9,386 nt of DNA, taken from K189A clade bacterium (GTDB taxonomy: Bacteria; Pseudomonadota; Gammaproteobacteria; Pseudomonadales; Azotimanducaceae). Position 1 is the stretch's first letter. Each line of letters opens with the position of its first letter. The notes beneath the pieces are model-generated. The model was not told the origin of the DNA. It saw only the letters and a list, made by a program, of their open reading frames with translations, and made no database searches. The translations under genes were made by a program, and so were the position numbers. Shown piece after piece: positions 7,118-9,386 of the stretch. The stretch lies in contig RKSB01000123.1 in assembly GCA_007571095.1 (NCBI GenBank), positions 1 to 9,386 on the forward strand, given 5' to 3'.

Positions 7118-8080
7118 GTGATTAAAGCCTTTTTCATTATCGACCCCATAGACCGGCTGTCAGTCAAAAAAGACTCAACTCTGGCACTGCTCTGGGAAGC
7201 CCAGCAACGCGACTGGCTTGTGACCATCGCCGAGCAGCATGAACTTTTCTACAGCGAAAACAGGGTCTATGCCCGCATGAGACCCCTTCGACTGCTCGAC
7301 ATAAGCGGTTCCACTCAGGCCGACTATGAACTCGGGAAAGCCTTCGTGCAGCCTCTTGCGGAGGCAGATCTTGTGATGATGCGAAAGGACCCTCCTTTCG
7401 ACATGGACTACATCTATACCACTTACCTGCTTGGGCGGGTTGAGAGAGAGGGTGTACTGGTCTGCAACAGGCCGGCAAGCCTGCGCGACTGCAACGAGAA
7501 ATTTTTCGCCACCCGTTTTCCGGATTGCGTCCCTCCTCTGGTGGTTGCCGCCGACAAACGTGTTCTTCTCGATTTCCATACCCAATACGAGGATATAGTG
7601 GTCAAACCACTTGATGGCATGGGCGGCGAGGGTGTGTTTCGAATTCGGAAGGGCGACAAAAATCGCCATGTCATTATCGATACGCTGACCGCCAAAGGCC
7701 GATGCCAGATTATGGCCCAGCGGTTTTTGCCGGAAATAGCACAAGGGGACAAACGTATCCTGATGGTTGACGGTCGCCCTGTAGGCCCCGCTCTGGCAAG
7801 AATTCCGACCGCCGACGAAAACAGGGCAAATCTGGCGGCCGGCGGCAAGGGCCGAGTGTGCGAGTTGACGGAACGTGACCGGAAGATTGCCGACCAAGTC
7901 GGCCCGGCCTTAAGGGAGTTGGGCCTGTTGTTTGTTGGTCTGGACGTGATAGGAGATTATCTGACCGAGGTCAATGTCACCTGCCCGACAGGAATCAGGG
8001 AAATTTTTGCCCAGGCCGGTGTCAATGTTGCAGCCGAACTACTCGATTCTGTACAACGCCGGCTGGAAAAATCCGAATGA
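7118..8080 (+). CDS. gshB: Glutathione synthetase
   Basis: This ATP-grasp enzyme joins glycine to gamma-glutamylcysteine with ATP to give glutathione. The product has 320 residues, in line with the prokaryotic family (E. coli about 316), and is recognisable end to end. The N-terminal domain has KKDST (17-21), MRKDPPFD (88-95) and NRPASLRDCNEK (117-128). The ATP-grasp part has VVKPLDGMGGEG (161-172, Lys163), GDKRILMVDG (210-219), ARIPTADENRANLAAGGKG (227-245), and metal ligands matching E. coli in Asp276, Glu284 and Asn286 (LDVIGD...TEVNVT). The GTG start at 7118 is chosen because the MIK... N-terminus aligns with E. coli and no other start fits. It follows metF by 48 bases and overlaps the tonB gene by 4 bases, so it is internal to the operon. 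Confidence 0.97.
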   Translation: MIKAFFIIDPIDRLSVKKDSTLALLWEAQQRDWLVTIAEQHELFYSENRVYARMRPLRLLDISGSTQADYELGKAFVQPLAEADLVMMRKDPPFDMDYIYTTYLLGRVEREGVLVCNRPASLRDCNEKFFATRFPDCVPPLVVAADKRVLLDFHTQYEDIVVKPLDGMGGEGVFRIRKGDKNRHVIIDTLTAKGRCQIMAQRFLPEIAQGDKRILMVDGRPVGPALARIPTADENRANLAAGGKGRVCELTERDRKIADQVGPALRELGLLFVGLDVIGDYLTEVNVTCPTGIREIFAQAGVNVAAELLDSVQRRLEKSE

Positions 8081-8919
8081 TGTCTGGAACTGCCGGCTAT
8101 GCCGAGGTTTTCAATGAGCGGTTTCTGCTTTCCCTGTTGCTGGCCCTGGTTCTTCATGTGCTGTGTCTGGTTATGCTTGGCATTCGGCAGCCGGAGCCAG
8201 CAACGCAGTTCGAAATCACTCTTCTGCCATCACTCTCGAACACGAAAGCCCAACCGGATTCATCGGCTATTGCACACACGGCTTCGGATCAACAAAGCTC
8301 GCCGGTCGATTCGTCAAACTCGTCTGCGTCGGTTGCTGAATATGTCGAAGATTCTCAAGACAAGGCACCCAATCTACTCGATTCACCAGCTTTTCAACAG
8401 GAGTCAACTCAGGACAAGTGTCATCCAGACAGGATTCGTTTCCGGAGTGGAGAACTGGTGGCACAGGATTGCACAGCACAGCAAACTGAACAGGCGATGG
8501 ACTCTCCGGCAGCCACGGTGAGTGATGCTCCACCTTTAAGCCTAAGCCGAATTCTCACACTCACCCGCCCGAACTCGGAGAAGGTTCGAATCAGGAGGCT
8601 TTCCGCAGGGGAAGCGGAGAGCATCATCGAAAGCTACTACCTGGCCTCCTGGCAACGAAAAATTCGGTCGATAGGCAGGCTCAACTATCCTCCTGAAGCC
8701 AGAACACTCAAGCTCGAGAGCGGACTGCAACTGCTCATAAGTGTTCGGCATGACGGCGAACTCCTCGATGTGAGGGTACTGGCGAGTTCGGGTCATTCGG
8801 TACTGGATGAGGCCGCAATGAGAATCGTTCGTCTGGCAGCACCCTTCAATCCATTCCCTGACAAGATTCGCCGTCAGGCAGATGTTCTGGAGGTTGTACA
8901 CGACTGGAGATTTCGCTAG
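8077..8919 (+). CDS. tonB: TonB-family energy transducer (TonB3-like)
   Basis: This is an inner-membrane protein expected to work with ExbB/ExbD-type motors to pass proton-motive force to outer-membrane partners. The 280 residues comprise a short cytoplasmic N-terminus, one membrane segment at about 16-35 (with Ser19 and His27, reminiscent of the Ser/His pair in TonB anchors), a long Ser/Gln/Asp-rich periplasmic linker at about 40-180, and a TonB C-terminal domain from about 187 (YYLASWQRKI, LNYPPEAR, ISVRHDGELLDVRVLASSGH, LDEAAMRIVRLAAPFNPFP, ending DWRFR). The linker lacks the Pro-Lys/Pro-Glu repeats of classical TonB. Cys115 and Cys132 lie in it and might form a disulfide. The ATG overlaps the gshB stop as ATGA; a second ATG follows at once. 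In Pseudomonas the gene next to gshB is tonB3, linked to twitching motility, so this may be its counterpart rather than a siderophore-uptake TonB. Confidence 0.9.
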   Translation: MMSGTAGYAEVFNERFLLSLLLALVLHVLCLVMLGIRQPEPATQFEITLLPSLSNTKAQPDSSAIAHTASDQQSSPVDSSNSSASVAEYVEDSQDKAPNLLDSPAFQQESTQDKCHPDRIRFRSGELVAQDCTAQQTEQAMDSPAATVSDAPPLSLSRILTLTRPNSEKVRIRRLSAGEAESIIESYYLASWQRKIRSIGRLNYPPEARTLKLESGLQLLISVRHDGELLDVRVLASSGHSVLDEAAMRIVRLAAPFNPFPDKIRRQADVLEVVHDWRFR

Positions 8920-9021
8920 ACCCTGATTTCGCCAGCACCTTATATATGCCACCTTATATCCTTATATAAAGATGTAAAGATGGATTAGAATGATATGGGT
9001 ATAGTGATGGGATACAGGCAG

Positions 9022-9057
9022 TAATGGAATATATAGATGTAATGGAATATATGGATG
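9022..9057. repeat. 18-bp tandem duplication
   Basis: TAATGGAATATATAGATG (9022-9039) is followed at once by TAATGGAATATATGGATG (9040-9057), differing at one base. Degenerate relatives (GGATTAGAATGATATGGG and GATGGGATACAG) lie just upstream at about 8980-9017, suggesting older duplications of the same kind. It lies in non-coding AT-rich DNA about 250 bases before hcp. Confidence 0.85.
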
Positions 9058-9141
9058 TGGATCGATTTTTTTTGAGAATTCGTCCTCAAAGCCCTGTATT
9101 TGCGATATATCGAGAATACGAATATATAAATACTTGATTTT

Positions 9142-9183
9142 ATAGATAAAAATCTATTTTATACTATTAGTTATCAATTGATA
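9142..9183. promoter_or_regulatory. Inverted repeats upstream of the candidate hcp promoter
   Basis: Two symmetric elements are present. ATAGAT/ATCTAT (9142-9147 and 9152-9157) flanks AAAA, and TATCAATTGATA (9172-9183) is a perfect 12-bp palindrome. With a start near 9238 they lie at about -96 to -81 and -66 to -55. The first could be an enhancer site for a sigma-54 activator. The second, read on the minus strand, is one mismatch from the IHF consensus WATCAANNNNTTR. A CGATATATCG palindrome also occurs at 9103-9112. AT-rich DNA produces palindromes easily, so the roles are tentative. Confidence 0.4.
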
Positions 9184-9211
9184 CACTAGTCCTTTTGAAA
9201 GATTGAACGAT

Positions 9212-9227
9212 TGGGCAAATCTTTGCT
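9212..9227 (+). promoter_or_regulatory. Candidate sigma-54 (RpoN) promoter for hcp
   Basis: TGGGCAAATCTTTGCT matches the sigma-54 consensus TGGCACRNNNNTTGCW at the essential GG (9213-9214) and GC (9225-9226), exactly 10 bases apart, with a complete TTGCT downstream half; the CAC part of the upstream half is not kept. It would start transcription near 9238, leaving a leader of about 64 bases before the Hcp-like start. Hcp genes of several gammaproteobacteria are known to be driven by RpoN with VasH-type activators, which strengthens the call. Confidence 0.55.
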
Positions 9228-9301
9228 CTTATTGACGGAAGCCAACAAAACCGAACCTTGGTTTCAACAGAAGAACGGAGTGGCATAAAAGGAGAAAAAT
9301 C

Positions 9302-9386
9302 ATGTCCGATATTTTGGTAAACATCTCAGGAATCAGCGGTGAGTCAACGCTGGCCGGCTACGAAAAACAGATCGAATGCCTGGCCA
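9302..9386 (+). CDS. hcp: Hcp-like type VI secretion tube protein, 5' end only
   Basis: The open frame starts with ATG at 9302, 7 bases after GGAG (9291-9294), and runs off the right edge after 28 codons. The visible peptide contains a beta-strand-like start MSDILVNISGISGES followed by GYEKQIECLA, matching the N-terminal pattern of Hcp1-family proteins: a short strand, G(I/V)xGES, a short loop, then a charged segment ending in IEVLS/IECLA. Hcp forms stacked hexameric rings that make the inner tube of the type VI secretion system and is exported with effectors. The remaining protein (about 130 more residues expected) is outside the window, so a fused C-terminal effector domain or a truncation cannot be assessed. 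Confidence 0.8.
   Translation, partial: MSDILVNISGISGESTLAGYEKQIECLA

Larger units (their letters stand above)
8920..9301. other. AT-rich non-coding region between tonB and hcp
   Basis: These 382 bases hold no plausible gene. Composition drops abruptly from the GC-moderate tonB gene; 9121-9180 contains only 8 G or C in 60. The left part (8937-9060) is rich in TATAT and GGAATAT/GATG motifs and includes a direct ACCTTATAT pair (8938-8946, 8953-8961) and an 18-bp tandem duplication. The right part has palindromes at 9103-9112, 9142-9157 and 9172-9183, then the candidate sigma-54 promoter. No clear intrinsic terminator for the metK-tonB operon was found. AT-rich DNA of this kind is often bound by H-NS/MvaT-type silencers; that is inference here. 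Confidence 0.8.

Noticed and set aside
9065..9101. Possible terminator at TTTGAG/CTCAAA (9072-9091) next to a T-run
   Set aside because: The T-run (9065-9074) precedes and overlaps the left arm on the plus strand and becomes an A-run on the minus strand, so it has no terminator polarity in either direction.

Overview
The window looks like a piece of a gammaproteobacterial chromosome. All the complete proteins read as typical gammaproteobacterial (Pseudomonadales/Oceanospirillales-like) housekeeping enzymes. Two gene neighbourhoods resemble Pseudomonas: metK divergent from tkt-pgk-fba, and gshB followed by a TonB3-type tonB. Genus cannot be decided from the sequence. Coding DNA has moderately high GC, while both ends of the window hold non-coding DNA of very different composition.

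Layout. Bases 1-425 are a mosaic array of a short GAGCCYTCAGC core (17 exact copies and one degenerate copy) joined by A-rich linkers; it is already under way at the left edge. A probable intrinsic terminator (433-465, minus strand) separates it from a leftward operon of central carbon metabolism, tkt > pgk > fba (4774 down to 523). Here tkt and pgk overlap by 23 bases and pgk and fba are 3 bases apart. No gap/epd gene lies between tkt and pgk, where relatives often carry one. A 244-base divergent control region (4775-5018) carries a direct repeat, a possible -10 element and a 10-bp perfect inverted repeat in the probable metK leader.

Rightward from there lies metK > metF > gshB > tonB (5019-8919). 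It is packed with a 2-base gap, a 48-base gap and a 4-base ATGA overlap. MetK makes S-adenosylmethionine, MetF makes the methyl-folate used to remethylate homocysteine, and GshB completes glutathione synthesis, so the first three genes join one-carbon, sulfur and redox metabolism. The last gene encodes an inner-membrane TonB-like energy-coupling protein.

After tonB the composition collapses to an AT-rich stretch (8920-9301; 13% GC in 9121-9180) with a tandem duplication and several palindromes. It ends in a well-formed candidate sigma-54 promoter (9212-9227) placed to drive the last gene, whose first 28 codons match the start of Hcp, the type VI secretion tube protein. The right edge therefore looks like the beginning of an accessory secretion locus joined to a conserved chromosomal operon. 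I see no wholly new enzymatic system. The least explained structures are the left-hand repeat array and the AT-rich control region upstream of hcp.
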